Positions 8,344-18,321 of a stretch of DNA of 22,499 bases are shown piece after piece (within the stretch, counting starts at the first letter, position 1; each line of letters opens with the position of its first letter). The notes beneath the pieces were generated by a model that worked only from the letters and a program-made list of their open reading frames with translations, did no database searches and was not told the origin of the DNA. The DNA comes from Pleurocapsa sp. MO_226.B13 (GTDB lineage Bacteria > Cyanobacteriota > Cyanobacteriia > Cyanobacteriales > Xenococcaceae): positions 1 through 22,499 of the forward strand of contig JASJEI010000062.1 in assembly GCA_030064795.1 (NCBI GenBank), read 5' to 3'. The position numbers and the translations under genes are program-made.

Positions 8344-10551
8344 ATGGCAACTAAATTCCCGAAATTTAGCCAGGATCTTGCCCAAGACCCGACTACTCGT
8401 CGGATCTGGTACGGAATTGCCACGGCTCATGACTTTGAGCTTCATGATGGTATGACTGAAGAAAATCTTTACCAAAAGATTTTTGCCTCTCATTTTGGTC
8501 ATATTGCAATCATTTTTCTGTGGACTTCCGGAACTCTGTTCCACGTAGCTTGGCAAGGTAACTTTGAACAGTGGATAAAAGATCCTTTAAATACAAGTCC
8601 AATCGCCCATGCGATTTGGGATCCTCACTTTGGTGAAGGCGCGATCGATGCTTTTACTCAAGGTGGTGCTTCTAGCCCAGTAAATATTGCCTATTCTGGG
8701 GTTTACCACTGGTTTTACACCATTGGTATGACAACCAACCAAGAACTATACCAAGGATCGATCTTTCTTTTGATTCTTTCCTCTATCTTTTTGTTTGCTG
8801 GTTGGTTGCACTTACAGCCTAAGTTCCGTCCTAGCTTGGCTTGGTTCAAAAATGCTGAATCTCGCCTTAACCATCACTTAGCTGGTTTGTTTGGGGTTAG
8901 TTCTTTGGCATGGACTGGACACCTAGTTCACGTTGCTATCCCCGAATCTCGCGGACAGCACGTTGGTTGGGATAACTTCCTGTCTACTCCTCCCCATCCC
9001 GCAGGTTTAGGGCCTTTCTTTAGCCTCAACTGGGGTGTATATGCTCAGAATCCCGATACTGCTAATCATGTATTTGGTACTTCTGAGGGAGCAGGAACAG
9101 CTATCTTAACTTTCTTAGGTGGTTTCCATCCTCAAACTGAATCTCTTTGGTTAACGGATATTGCTCATCACCACTTGGCGATCGCAGTTATCTTCATTAT
9201 TGCTGGACATATGTACCGTACTAATTTCGGTATTGGTCACAGCATCAAAGAGATTCTCGACACTCATAACCCTCCTGAAGGTACTCCTGGAGATTTGGGT
9301 GCGGGACACAAAGGAATGTACGATACTCTCAACAATTCCTTGCACTTCCAGTTGGCTCTAGCTTTAGCTAGTTTGGGTACTGTTACCTCTTTGGTAGCGC
9401 AACATATGTACTCACTGCCGTCCTATGCCTTTATTGCCAAGGATTACACGACTCAAGCAGCTTTATATACCCACCACCAATATATTGCTGGTTTCTTAAT
9501 GGTTGGTGCGTTTGCTCACGGTGCTATCTTCCTAGTCAGGGATTATGACCCCGAAGCAAATAAAAACAACGTCCTAGCAAGAGTTTTACAACACAAGGAA
9601 GCAATTATTTCTCACCTGAGTTGGGTGTCTCTCTTCCTTGGTTTCCATACCTTAAGTTTGTATGTCCACAACGACGTAGTAGTAGCTTTTGGTACTCCTG
9701 AAAAGCAAATCTTGATCGAACCTGTATTCGCTCAGTTCGTTCAAGCTGCTTCAGGTAAAGCTCTCTATGGTTTTGATGTGCTTCTTTCTAACCCCGATAG
9801 CTTGGCTCAAACTGGTGCAGCTTGGTTGCCTGGTTGGTTAGATGCAATCAACAGTGGAACAAACTCCTTGTTCCTGACTATTGGGCCTGGTGACTTCTTG
9901 GTTCACCACGCGATCGCTCTAGGTTTACACACCACAGTTCTAATCCTGGTTAAAGGTGCTTTAGATGCTCGTGGTTCTAAACTAATGCCCGATAAGAAAG
10001 ACTTCGGTTTTGCCTTCCCTTGTGATGGCCCTGGTCGTGGCGGTACTTGTGACATCTCTGCTTGGGATGCATTCTACTTAGCTATGTTCTGGATGCTTAA
10101 TACCTTGGGTTGGTTGACCTTCTACTGGCATTGGAAACACCTGGGTATTTGGCAGGGTAACGTGGCTCAGTTCAACGAAAACTCTACTTACCTGATGGGT
10201 TGGTTCCGCGATTATCTCTGGGCAAACTCGGCTCAATTGATTAACGGTTACAACCCCTACGGTGTAAACAACCTTTCTGTTTGGGCTTGGATGTTCCTCT
10301 TTGGACACCTAGTTTGGGCGACTGGTTTCATGTTCCTCATCTCTTGGCGTGGTTATTGGCAAGAGTTGATCGAGACTATTGTCTGGGCGCACGAGCGTAC
10401 TCCTCTAGCTAACTTAGTTCGCTGGAAAGACAAGCCCGTTGCTCTTTCAATCGTTCAAGCTCGTGTAGTTGGTTTAGCTCACTTTACAGTAGGTTACATT
10501 CTGACATACGCAGCCTTCCTAATTGCTTCAACTGCTGGTAAATTTGGTTAG
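8344..10551 (+). CDS. psaB: Photosystem I P700 chlorophyll a apoprotein A2
   Basis: PsaB is the second half of the photosystem I core, paired with PsaA. It carries the B-branch cofactors, half of the F_X ligands and part of the docking surface for plastocyanin or cytochrome c6. The 735 residues are normal for cyanobacteria. The N-terminus [22 protein letters not shown] is diagnostic. The F_X loop [12 protein letters not shown] gives Cys560 and Cys569. The His-rich helix [22 protein letters not shown] parallels the one in PsaA, showing the ancient duplication. The C-terminal helix region ends [16 protein letters not shown] strong terminator follows 38 bases after the stop, closing the psaAB unit. 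Confidence 0.99.
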   Translation: MATKFPKFSQDLAQDPTTRRIWYGIATAHDFELHDGMTEENLYQKIFASHFGHIAIIFLWTSGTLFHVAWQGNFEQWIKDPLNTSPIAHAIWDPHFGEGAIDAFTQGGASSPVNIAYSGVYHWFYTIGMTTNQELYQGSIFLLILSSIFLFAGWLHLQPKFRPSLAWFKNAESRLNHHLAGLFGVSSLAWTGHLVHVAIPESRGQHVGWDNFLSTPPHPAGLGPFFSLNWGVYAQNPDTANHVFGTSEGAGTAILTFLGGFHPQTESLWLTDIAHHHLAIAVIFIIAGHMYRTNFGIGHSIKEILDTHNPPEGTPGDLGAGHKGMYDTLNNSLHFQLALALASLGTVTSLVAQHMYSLPSYAFIAKDYTTQAALYTHHQYIAGFLMVGAFAHGAIFLVRDYDPEANKNNVLARVLQHKEAIISHLSWVSLFLGFHTLSLYVHNDVVVAFGTPEKQILIEPVFAQFVQAASGKALYGFDVLLSNPDSLAQTGAAWLPGWLDAINSGTNSLFLTIGPGDFLVHHAIALGLHTTVLILVKGALDARGSKLMPDKKDFGFAFPCDGPGRGGTCDISAWDAFYLAMFWMLNTLGWLTFYWHWKHLGIWQGNVAQFNENSTYLMGWFRDYLWANSAQLINGYNPYGVNNLSVWAWMFLFGHLVWATGFMFLISWRGYWQELIETIVWAHERTPLANLVRWKDKPVALSIVQARVVGLAHFTVGYILTYAAFLIASTAGKFG

Positions 10552-10588
10552 AAATATCCGTAATTTACTTGGTAGTTAAGTAATTCAC

Positions 10589-10615
10589 TCCCCTACCTTT
10601 GGGTAGGGGATTTTT
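10589..10615 (+). terminator. Rho-independent terminator of psaAB
   Basis: CCCCTACC (10590-10597) pairs perfectly with GGTAGGGG (10602-10609) around a TTTG loop, with an additional T-A pair at the base (10589/10610), followed by TTTTT (10611-10615). Confidence 0.93.
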
Positions 10616-10643
10616 ATTGGTTAATTGTAACAGCCCAGGTAAT

Positions 10644-11331
10644 TTAGGTGTAAGAAAAGACAAAAGGTTGTCCTTTAAAAGCACTGGTCAAGGCATCAAG
10701 AACATTTAAACCTTGCTTTTTAGCCGTGGAGATAAAGGAACGAATGGCAGCAAAATCTTCAGCTCCCTCAAAAGAGCGGAAGCCGCCAGATATTTTTTGC
10801 TTACACTTCATCATTCTAATATCCCTTTCAGCTTGATTATTAGTGAAAGGAGCGTTGCTCTAGTGTAAAAACCGCAACACATCTTCATCATAATTGCTCA
10901 ACCTTCTCAGGAGATTATGTCCCTTGCGACGTTTGATTTTTCCTCGGTTGTTTTTTCTTTCTAAGGGAGGTAGAGAGTAGAGATTGGTGATATTCTAGCC
11001 CCCTGTGGACAATGACATGATAGATTTTGAGCAGCCTTTCTCTGAGTGCCTGAGGAATCATTGCTGATTGATAGCGATGTCGATATTTGTTGGCTAATAA
11101 CAAGAATTTTTCCATTGCCTTTGCCCAAGATTCCCCTTCGATCTCGATCGACGCTTTCAATTCTCGCAAATGATGGGCGTTGCAGAGACTATGTTGGACT
11201 TGGGGTAATTGATAGTAAGGTTTGTAATCGTCATGGCTGACTATTCCTTTGATTTGGCTTCAAGGCTCTAGGTCTTTTCTGGTTCTTGATCCCCGATACC
11301 AAGTCATGGTTTTGGTCGCTACTACATGTAA
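10644..11331 (-). pseudogene. IS66-type transposase, 5'-truncated and disabled
   Basis: Conceptual translation of the minus strand gives IS66 (TnpC-like) blocks in order: LHVVATKTMTWYRGSRTRKD, GIVSHDDYKPYY with a catalytic Asp, HSLCNAHHLREL, then [23 protein letters not shown] (which carries the catalytic Glu in the NNQAERD box), [20 protein letters not shown] and a natural stop at 10644-10646. It cannot be expressed whole: there is a TGA at 11260-11262, a +1 frameshift near 10975-10985, and a TAG at 10860-10862 just before the NAPFTNN block. The only intact piece is an 84-residue frame at 10915-11169. The N-terminal part of the transposase (DNA-binding and zinc-finger-like region) and recognisable terminal repeats are absent. 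It points toward the psaB terminator. The element is dead and probably old. Confidence 0.85.
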
Positions 11332-11713
11332 GTTAATTTCGTTAAGTAAAGCGATCGCTTTTTCTGCCAAAACTTTATATTGACGTTGGACAGCAATTTT
11401 CTTGGCTGTTTCCAAATCTTTCAGAGCAGAGGAAAGATCGGCTAACTGGTAAGAAACACAGCACGGGCATAATAGGCAAATTTAAATTTATTGTTTAATT
11501 TCAGTTTAATTTCAGACAGCGATCCAGGCTAGCGATCGCCTCAGAATACGCTGCCAAGACTAACTGACTGACTCCAAGATTGTAAAAGTTGTCTGCCGTT
11601 GATTTTAACTGGCTCAACTTAGTAAAATCCGCAGACTTACAACATGACCGTTGCTGATTGACAACTGCTCTAATCATCTTGCAATCTTCTGTAATCTGAT
11701 TATGATCATTTCC
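11332..11713 (-). pseudogene. Remnant of a TPR-like protein gene, frameshifted and joined to the transposase
   Basis: The minus strand encodes, from about 11713 (first ATG 11677), a helical-repeat sequence with blocks such as FYNLGVSQLVLAAYSEAI, SLDRCLKLN, FAYYARAV, YQLADLSSALKDLETAKK and VLAEKAIALLNEI, which look like tetratricopeptide repeats. The frame is broken twice: an 11-bp tandem duplication at 11494-11515 creates a stop just after SLDRCLKLN, and one base seems missing (or two extra) near 11455-11456. Removing one repeat copy restores SLDRCLKLNNKFKFAYYARAV exactly. From 11454 on, the frame passes without a break into the transposase sequence near 11332. I do not recognise a specific TPR protein, and the true start and 3' end are unknown. 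Confidence 0.6.
11494..11515 (-). repeat. 11-bp tandem duplication that breaks the TPR-like frame
   Basis: TTTAATTTCAG occurs twice head to tail (11494-11504, 11505-11515). Deleting either copy restores the TPR-like reading frame on the minus strand, so it looks like the lesion that inactivated the gene. Confidence 0.85.
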
Positions 11714-11782
11714 TTAAAAAATTAGACACCTTCGACTCTCTCGGTAAGATTTAAGTAAATATATACAGCTAAAGCCAACAGA

Positions 11783-11802
11783 ATTAAACTTTATTAAACT
11801 TT
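11783..11802 (+). repeat. 10-bp tandem repeat in the gltB upstream region
   Basis: ATTAAACTTT occurs twice head to tail, about 70-90 bases before the gltB ATG. The surrounding 11714-11871 is AT-rich. I found neither a GTA-N8-TAC NtcA site nor a clear Shine-Dalgarno before the start. Confidence 0.7.
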
Positions 11803-11871
11803 GGTAGCTTCAATAGAACCTCATTACTATTTGTCTTTGCCAACATTACTTAAATTATTTACTTTTTTGAA

Positions 11872-14800
11872 ATGAATCATCATCAACATCCAGCCCAACA
11901 GGGTCTATACGATCCTCGCTTCGAGCATGATGCCTGCGGTGTGGGATTTATCGTCCACATGAATGGCCAGAAATCTCACCAGCTTGTAGAACAGGCTTTG
12001 ACAATTTTGACTAATCTCGAACATCGTGGGGCTTGTGGTGCTGAAACCAATACGGGTGATGGGGCAGGTATTTTGATGCAAATACCTCATAAGTTTATGC
12101 AGAAAGTGGCTGCCCAGGAAAATATCACCTTACCAGAAGTAGGGCAATATGGTGTGGGGATGATTTACTCTTCTCCCGATTCTGTGGTCAGAGAGAAAGG
12201 ACGAAAAGTATTTGAAGCAATTGTTGCCGAAGAAGGACAGCAAGTTTTGGGTTGGCGCGATGTGCCTACGGATGATTCTACTTTGGGACACACTGCTCAA
12301 TCGAGTGAACCGTTTATGCAGCAAGTGTTTATCCAACGGGATGCCGATCTAAATGAAGCAGCCTTTGAACGGAAACTCTTCGTGATTCGCAAGCGTTCTC
12401 ATAAAGCAATTCGCCAAGAAATGGGAGACGAGTTTTGGTATGAGTCCAGTGTCTCCTGTCGAACAATTGTTTATAAGGGTATGCTGATGCCGATGCAGGT
12501 AGGTGAGTATTATCCCGAGCTCCACGATTCCGATCTTGAGAGTGCTTTGGCTTTGGTACATTCGCGCTTTAGTACTAATACTTTTCCCAGTTGGTCAAGA
12601 TCCCACCCCTATCGCTACATTGCCCACAACGGAGAAATAAATACTCTACGGGGCAACATCAACTGGATGCACGCTCGTCAGTCTTTGTTTGAGTCAGAGC
12701 TATTCGGCGAAGACATGAAGAAGGTGCAGAATTTAATCAATATCGATGGTAGTGATTCGAGTATCTTCGATAATACTTTAGAACTATTAGTGTTGGCAGG
12801 GCGATCGCTACCTCATGCGGTAATGATGATGATTCCCGAACCCTGGACGGCACACGAATCCATGAGTGATGAGCAGAAAGCTTTTTATGAATATCATTCT
12901 TGTTTAATGGAACCTTGGGATGGCCCAGCTTCCATCGCCTTTACCGATGGCAATATGGTAGGAGCAGTCCTCGATCGCAATGGTTTACGTCCTTCGCGCT
13001 ATTACGTTACCAAGGATGACCTGGTAATCATGGCATCAGAAGCAGGAGTACTAGAGGTTGCTCCAGAAAACGTAGCTCTGAAGGGGCGTTTAGAGCCAGG
13101 AAAGATGTTCTTGGTCAATATGGAAGAAGGGCGCATTGTTGCTGATGAAGAAATTAAACAAGCAATTATTAACGAGTATCCCTATCGGGAGTGGTTGGAT
13201 CGCTATTTAGTAGATTTGGCATCTTTACCAGAACCCAAAGTAGTAGATGAATTATTACCAATTTCTTCAGCTGAGTTAACTACAACTATTCAGCAACAGA
13301 TGACCTTTGGCTATACTTTTGAAGAACTAAGAATCTTACTTAAACCAATGGCTCTTAATGGAGTTGAGGCTCTGGGTTCGATGGGTTCTGATACACCCTT
13401 AGCGGTGCTTTCAGATCGTCCCAAGCTACTTTATGATTATTTCCAACAACTATTTGCTCAAGTAACTAATCCGCCTATTGATTCAATTAGGGAAGAAATT
13501 GTTACTTCTCCAGTGACTACCATTGGTGCGGAACGTAACTTACTCGATCCTCAACCCGAAAGTTGCCATCTAATTAAATTAAACAAGCCTGTCATTAGTA
13601 ATGCAGAATTGGCAAAGCTGAAAAACTTAGACGGGGATTTTCAGTCTATTACCCTACCGATTTTATTTAACCCCAAAGAAGGGGTGCAGGGTTTAGAAGC
13701 AGCAATCAAGGATATTTGTAATGAAGCAGATGAAGCGATCGTCAATGGCATTAGTATTATTATCTTAAGCGATCGCGGTATTAATAAAGATAATGCTCCG
13801 ATTCCTGCTTTGTTGGCAGTTTCAGGGTTACACCACCACTTAATTCGTCACGGTACTCGCACCAGAGTGGGAATTGTCTTAGAATCAGGCGAACCGAGGG
13901 AAGTTCATCATTATGCAGTCTTGCTGGGCTATGGTTGTGGTGCAATTAATCCTTATCTGGCTTTTGCTACCCTTGAGGACATGATTAGCGATGGAATATT
14001 GGCTGATGTGGACTATCAAACTGCTTGCAAAAACTACATCAAAGCGGTAACCAAAGGAACAATTAAGATTGCCTCCAAGATTGGTATTTCTACTCTTCAA
14101 AGTTATCGGGGAGCGCAAATTTTTGAAGCCATTGGCTTAAACCATTCAGTAATAGACCGTTACTTTACCTGGACAGCATCAAGGATTGAAGGAGCAGACT
14201 TAGAGGCGATCGCCAAAGAAACTATTTTACGTCACGCTCATGCTTTTCCCGATCGCGAAGTCAACGGACATACTCTCGATGTTGGAGGAGAATATCAATG
14301 GCGTAAAGATGGTGAGGCTCATTTGTTTAGTCCCCAAACCATTCACACCCTGCAACAGGCAGTCAGAACGGGGGATTACGAACTTTACAAGCAATATGCC
14401 AAGCTGGTAAACGAGCAAAATAAGCAACGCTTTACCTTAAGAGGATTGCTCGAATACAAAGACCGCGAACCGATTGCCCTAGAAGAAGTTGAACCGATCG
14501 AAGCGATTATGAAGCGTTTTAAGACAGGGGCAATGAGTTACGGCTCAATTTCCAAAGAGGCTCATGAGTCTCTAGCGATCGCTATGAATCGGATTGGCGG
14601 GAAATCTAATACAGGGGAAGGAGGGGAAGACCCCGAACGCTACACCTGGACAAACGATCGGGGTGATTCTAAAAACAGTGCGATCAAACAAGTGGCATCA
14701 GGGCGTTTTGGCGTTACCAGCCTGTATTTATCCCAAGCCAAAGAACTGCAAATTAAGATGGCACAGGGAGCAAAACCAGGGGAAGGAGGGCAATTACCAG

Positions 14801-16470
14801 GGAAAAAAGTTTATCCTTGGATTGCCAAAGTCCGCCACTCCACCCCAGGCGTGGGCTTGATTTCTCCCCCACCCCATCACGATATTTACTCCATTGAAGA
14901 TTTAGCAGAGTTAATCCACGACCTCAAAAATGCCAATCGGGAAGCGCGGATTAGCGTTAAATTAGTCTCGGAAGTAGGGGTAGGTACGATCGCTGCTGGG
15001 GTAGCTAAAGCCCATGCAGATGTGGTACTAATTTCTGGTTTTGACGGTGGCACGGGAGCATCTCCCCAAACCTCCATCAAACACGCAGGACTACCTTGGG
15101 AACTAGGTTTAGCCGAAACCCATCAAACCTTAGTCTTAAATAACCTCCGCAGTCGCATTGCCGTAGAAACCGACGGTCAAATGAAAACAGGTCGCGATGT
15201 AGCGATCGCAACTCTCCTTGGTGCCGAGGAATTTGGGTTTTCCACTGCCCCCTTAGTTACCCTGGGCTGTATCATGATGCGAGTCTGCCACATGAACACC
15301 TGTCCCGCAGGAATTGCCACCCAAAACCCAGAGTTACGCAAGAACTTCATCGGCAATCCAGATTACACCGTTAACTTTATGAAGTTTATTGCCCAAGAAG
15401 TACGGGAAATTATGGCGAGTTTGGGCTTCCGTACTCTTAATGAAATGGTGGGGCGTACCGATGTTTTAGAAGCTAAGAAAGCGGTGGATCATTGGAAAGC
15501 TAAAGGTATCGATCTCTCAAAAATTCTTTATCAACCCAAAGTTGGATCGGAAGTAGGTCGCTATTGTCAGATTCCTCAAGATCACGGGCTAGATAAATCT
15601 TTAGACCTGAATGTGTTACTCGATCTTTGTCAGCCAGCAATTGAAAAAGGAGAAAAGGTCAAAGCTACCCTACCCATTAGAAATATTAATCGAGTAGTGG
15701 GGACAATTTTAGGTAACGAAATCAGCAAACGTTACTGGCAAGGTTTACCAGAAGATACGGTACATCTCCATTTTAAAGGTAGTGCAGGACAAAGTTTTGG
15801 CGCATTTGTACCTAAAGGCATAACCCTAGAATTAGAAGGAGATGCCAACGATTATCTCGGCAAAGGTTTGAGCGGTGGCAAAATAATTGTTTATCCTCCA
15901 GAGGGTTCTACCTTTGTCCCAGAAGAAAATATTATTATCGGCAACGTAGCATTTTATGGGGCAACGGGGGGTGAAGCTTATATTAATGGTGTCGCTGGCG
16001 AACGATTCTGCGTCCGCAACTCTGGTGTTACTGCCGTAGTGGAAGCTGTGGGGGATCATGGTTGCGAATATATGACTGGTGGTAAAGTCGTTATCCTGGG
16101 AGCAACTGGACGTAACTTTGCTGCGGGAATGAGTGGTGGTGTGGCATACATTCTCGATGAGAAAGGTGACTTTGCAATCCGTTGTAATACTCAAATGGCA
16201 GACATTGAATCTTTGGATGAAGAAGATTTAGAAACTGTTTACCAAATGATTCAGAAACACGCAGATTATACCAACAGTCAGAAAGCAACTAAAGTCCTCG
16301 CCAACTGGGAAGAAATGGCAGCCAAATTTGTCAAAGTAATGCCTAGAGACTATAAACGAGTGCTACAAGCGATTAAACAGGCGATCGCTGAAGGCTTAAG
16401 CGGAGACGATGCTCTAACTGCTGCCTTTGAAGCAAATGCCCGTGATGCTGCCCGTATTAGTGGTAGCTAG
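11872..16470 (+). CDS. gltB: Glutamate synthase large subunit, NAD(P)H type
   Basis: It makes two glutamates from glutamine and 2-oxoglutarate, the second half of the GS-GOGAT nitrogen assimilation cycle. Of 1532 residues, the first 21 look like a propeptide that is cleaved to expose Cys22 (HDACGVGF) as the nucleophile of the class II glutaminase domain (to about 430). A central linker domain follows (about 450-780), then the FMN-binding synthase domain (about 830-1210) with [14 protein letters not shown] and the [3Fe-4S] ligands Cys1133, Cys1139 and Cys1144 (C-x5-C-x4-C). The C-terminal beta-helix (GXGXG) domain lies about 1255-1470. Between GGEDPERY and NSAIKQ (about 924-935) the loop is short; ferredoxin-dependent enzymes carry a longer insertion there, so this is the pyridine-nucleotide type, in line with gltD next door. 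No Shine-Dalgarno is seen before ATG 11872, but an in-frame TAA at 11851 limits other choices. Confidence 0.96.
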   Translation: MNHHQHPAQQGLYDPRFEHDACGVGFIVHMNGQKSHQLVEQALTILTNLEHRGACGAETNTGDGAGILMQIPHKFMQKVAAQENITLPEVGQYGVGMIYSSPDSVVREKGRKVFEAIVAEEGQQVLGWRDVPTDDSTLGHTAQSSEPFMQQVFIQRDADLNEAAFERKLFVIRKRSHKAIRQEMGDEFWYESSVSCRTIVYKGMLMPMQVGEYYPELHDSDLESALALVHSRFSTNTFPSWSRSHPYRYIAHNGEINTLRGNINWMHARQSLFESELFGEDMKKVQNLINIDGSDSSIFDNTLELLVLAGRSLPHAVMMMIPEPWTAHESMSDEQKAFYEYHSCLMEPWDGPASIAFTDGNMVGAVLDRNGLRPSRYYVTKDDLVIMASEAGVLEVAPENVALKGRLEPGKMFLVNMEEGRIVADEEIKQAIINEYPYREWLDRYLVDLASLPEPKVVDELLPISSAELTTTIQQQMTFGYTFEELRILLKPMALNGVEALGSMGSDTPLAVLSDRPKLLYDYFQQLFAQVTNPPIDSIREEIVTSPVTTIGAERNLLDPQPESCHLIKLNKPVISNAELAKLKNLDGDFQSITLPILFNPKEGVQGLEAAIKDICNEADEAIVNGISIIILSDRGINKDNAPIPALLAVSGLHHHLIRHGTRTRVGIVLESGEPREVHHYAVLLGYGCGAINPYLAFATLEDMISDGILADVDYQTACKNYIKAVTKGTIKIASKIGISTLQSYRGAQIFEAIGLNHSVIDRYFTWTASRIEGADLEAIAKETILRHAHAFPDREVNGHTLDVGGEYQWRKDGEAHLFSPQTIHTLQQAVRTGDYELYKQYAKLVNEQNKQRFTLRGLLEYKDREPIALEEVEPIEAIMKRFKTGAMSYGSISKEAHESLAIAMNRIGGKSNTGEGGEDPERYTWTNDRGDSKNSAIKQVASGRFGVTSLYLSQAKELQIKMAQGAKPGEGGQLPGKKVYPWIAKVRHSTPGVGLISPPPHHDIYSIEDLAELIHDLKNANREARISVKLVSEVGVGTIAAGVAKAHADVVLISGFDGGTGASPQTSIKHAGLPWELGLAETHQTLVLNNLRSRIAVETDGQMKTGRDVAIATLLGAEEFGFSTAPLVTLGCIMMRVCHMNTCPAGIATQNPELRKNFIGNPDYTVNFMKFIAQEVREIMASLGFRTLNEMVGRTDVLEAKKAVDHWKAKGIDLSKILYQPKVGSEVGRYCQIPQDHGLDKSLDLNVLLDLCQPAIEKGEKVKATLPIRNINRVVGTILGNEISKRYWQGLPEDTVHLHFKGSAGQSFGAFVPKGITLELEGDANDYLGKGLSGGKIIVYPPEGSTFVPEENIIIGNVAFYGATGGEAYINGVAGERFCVRNSGVTAVVEAVGDHGCEYMTGGKVVILGATGRNFAAGMSGGVAYILDEKGDFAIRCNTQMADIESLDEEDLETVYQMIQKHADYTNSQKATKVLANWEEMAAKFVKVMPRDYKRVLQAIKQAIAEGLSGDDALTAAFEANARDAARISGS

Positions 16471-16483
16471 TAGGTGCGTTTCA

Positions 16484-16511
16484 GTAGGGGCGTTTCGCGA
16501 AACGCCCCTAC
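16484..16511. repeat. 28-bp perfect palindrome between gltB and gltD (REP-like)
   Basis: Bases 16484-16511 form a perfect palindrome with arms GTAGGGGCGTTTCG and CGAAACGCCCCTAC. A degenerate half copy, TAGGTGCGTTTC, lies just before it (16471-16482). GTAGGGGCG-type palindromes are, to my knowledge, dispersed in many cyanobacterial genomes. In RNA it would form a very stable hairpin 13 bases after the gltB stop. No T run follows directly (a TTTTTTT comes about 20 bases later), so it may thin rather than stop transcription into gltD. Confidence 0.85.
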
Positions 16512-16563
16512 CAATAATTGATAATTAATTTTTTTCTGAACAAACATAATAGACGACACAACT

Positions 16564-18042
16564 ATGGGAAAACCAACAGGCTTTATTGAATATCTCCGCG
16601 AAGAACCCTCTGAATTATTGCCTAGTGATCGCATCCGTAACTGGGACGAATTCCATCTGCCCATGCCAGAGGATCACCTGAAAACCCAGGCTGCGAGGTG
16701 TATGGACTGTGGTACGCCCTTTTGTCATACTGGTATTAATATCAATGGTATGGCGAGTGGTTGCCCGATTAATAACCTAATTCCAGAGTGGAATGACCTA
16801 ATTTATCGGGGACTATGGCGCGAAGCCCTAGATCGCTTACATAAAACCAATAATTTCCCCGAATTTACTGGTCGCGTCTGCCCTGCACCCTGCGAAGGTT
16901 CTTGTGTTTTGGGAATTCATAACCCCCCTGTTACCATTAAAAACATTGAATATTCGATCATCGAGAAAGGTTGGGAATCAGGTTGGGTTAAGCCCGAACC
17001 ACCGCAAAAACGCACTGGCAAGAAGGTTGCTGTAGTCGGTTCTGGCCCTGCGGGACTTTCTGCTGCTGCCCAACTCAATAAAGCAGGTCATTGGGTGACA
17101 GTATTTGAAAGAGCAGACCGCCCAGGGGGACTGCTGATGTATGGTATTCCCAACATGAAGCTAGACAAGCAAGAAATTGTGATGCGTCGCATTCAACTCT
17201 TGGAACAAGAAGGAGTAACCTTTACCTGCAACACCGAAATTGGTAAAGATATATCTGCCGAGAAATTACGGACAGAATACGATTCAATTATTTTGTGTAC
17301 TGGTTCGACCAAACCCAGAGATTTACCCGTAGAAGGTCGCGATTTAAAAGGAATTCACTTTGCAATGGAATTTCTTACTGCTAACACCAAAGCCCTATTA
17401 GACGGCAAAGATACTAGCATCTCCGCACAAGGTAAAGATGTAGTGATTATTGGCGGAGGCGATACAGGAACTGACTGCGTAGGTACTTCAGTGCGTCATG
17501 GCTGTCGCAGTTTGGAACAACTAGAAATCATGCCCCAACCTCCCAAAGAACGCGCCCCCAATAATCCCTGGCCCGAATGGCCCAAAGTTTACCGCCTCGA
17601 TTACGGACAACAAGAGGCTGCTGCTAAATTTGGCGACGATCCTCGTGGCTATCTTACCATGACGACTAAGTTTGAAGGAGACGAAAACGGAAGAGTTAAA
17701 GCCGTCCATACCGCTAAGATCGAGTGGGAAAGAGATGCCAATGGACGCTTCACTCCCAAACCTATCCCTGGAACAGAAAGAGTTTTACCCGCCCAACTAG
17801 TTCTCTTAGCAATGGGATTTGTTAGCCCAGAACAACCCCTACTAGATGCTTTCGGACTAGAAAAAGATGCCCGCAATAACATCAAAGCAGAACACGAACA
17901 ATACACTACTAACATTCCTGGCGTTTTCGCCGCAGGGGATTGCCGTCGCGGACAAAGCCTGGTAGTTTGGGCATTTAACGAAGGTCGTGGGGTAGCCCGT
18001 GAATGCGATCGCTATTTGATGGGGAGTACAGATTTACCTTAA
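16564..18042 (+). CDS. gltD: Glutamate synthase small subunit (NAD(P)H, beta subunit)
   Basis: It oxidises NAD(P)H and passes electrons through FAD and two [4Fe-4S] clusters to the large subunit. The 492 residues are full length. The N-terminal ferredoxin-like domain has Cys46, Cys49, Cys54 and Cys67, then Cys106, Cys110 and Cys114. The FAD fold has GSGPAG (159-164), the NAD(P)H fold has GGGDTG (297-302), and the late FAD motif is [18 protein letters not shown] (453-470). It lies 93 bases after gltB on the same strand, so the two likely form an operon. No good Shine-Dalgarno precedes ATG 16564. The last 13 codons ([12 protein letters not shown] and stop) begin at a HIP1 octamer and are the sequence repeated twice downstream. 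Confidence 0.97.
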   Translation: MGKPTGFIEYLREEPSELLPSDRIRNWDEFHLPMPEDHLKTQAARCMDCGTPFCHTGININGMASGCPINNLIPEWNDLIYRGLWREALDRLHKTNNFPEFTGRVCPAPCEGSCVLGIHNPPVTIKNIEYSIIEKGWESGWVKPEPPQKRTGKKVAVVGSGPAGLSAAAQLNKAGHWVTVFERADRPGGLLMYGIPNMKLDKQEIVMRRIQLLEQEGVTFTCNTEIGKDISAEKLRTEYDSIILCTGSTKPRDLPVEGRDLKGIHFAMEFLTANTKALLDGKDTSISAQGKDVVIIGGGDTGTDCVGTSVRHGCRSLEQLEIMPQPPKERAPNNPWPEWPKVYRLDYGQQEAAAKFGDDPRGYLTMTTKFEGDENGRVKAVHTAKIEWERDANGRFTPKPIPGTERVLPAQLVLLAMGFVSPEQPLLDAFGLEKDARNNIKAEHEQYTTNIPGVFAAGDCRRGQSLVVWAFNEGRGVARECDRYLMGSTDLP

Positions 18043-18043
18043 G
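18005..18043 (+). repeat. gltD 3'-end repeat, copy A (possible attachment site)
   Basis: This 39-bp stretch starts at GCGATCGC and ends one base after the gltD stop. It recurs with one mismatch at 20071-20109 and in diverged form within 19381-19467. All three are in direct orientation. Confidence 0.8.
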
Positions 18044-18097
18044 TTAACGAGTAGAGATTTTGACTCCCATAATTTAACGTCTCTATCTTTTAAGCTG

Positions 18098-18189
18098 AGT
18101 TCGGGATAAGCTGAAACTCTTATTGTTTTTATTGGCTAAAAGTGCAATTCTGTTGTGAAATTAATGCCAAAATATCCTTAACCCGAACT
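18098..18189. mobile_element. Possible 92-bp MITE with 13-bp terminal inverted repeats
   Basis: AGTTCGGGATAAG (18098-18110) and CTTAACCCGAACT (18177-18189) are inverted repeats matching at 12 of 13 positions and bounding 66 bases without coding sense. No clear target duplication flanks it. It lies between the gltD end and the nuclease gene. Confidence 0.45.
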
Positions 18190-18259
18190 TAACCAAGATA
18201 CACCCACCGACTTGCGCCAACAAGCACCGAGTGCATTTAAGTTTTATCGCTGGGGTTAA
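18182..18259 (+). pseudogene. Possible 3' fragment of an unknown gene
   Basis: A short open stretch reads ELNQDTPTDLRQQAPSAF then KFYRWG and a TAA at 18257-18259, with an in-frame stop directly upstream (18179-18181). The composition looks protein-like, but it is too short to assign and may be chance. Confidence 0.2.
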
Positions 18260-18321
18260 AGAGTTGGAATTTGAGGGAAAAGAGTAAAATTTTTATGATT
18301 TGTTTATCTAAGATCGAGCTA

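Noticed and set aside
8227..8556. 109-residue minus-strand frame over the psaB start
   Set aside because: It overlaps the psaB start antisense and has no motifs; it is a shadow of psaB coding sequence plus the AT-rich gap.
11678..11871. NtcA site before gltB
   Set aside because: Near matches such as GTA-N6-TAC around 11756 have the wrong spacing; no GTA-N8-TAC was found.
15832..16194. 120-residue minus-strand frame within gltB
   Set aside because: It is antisense to the well-supported C-terminal domain of gltB and lacks protein-like features.
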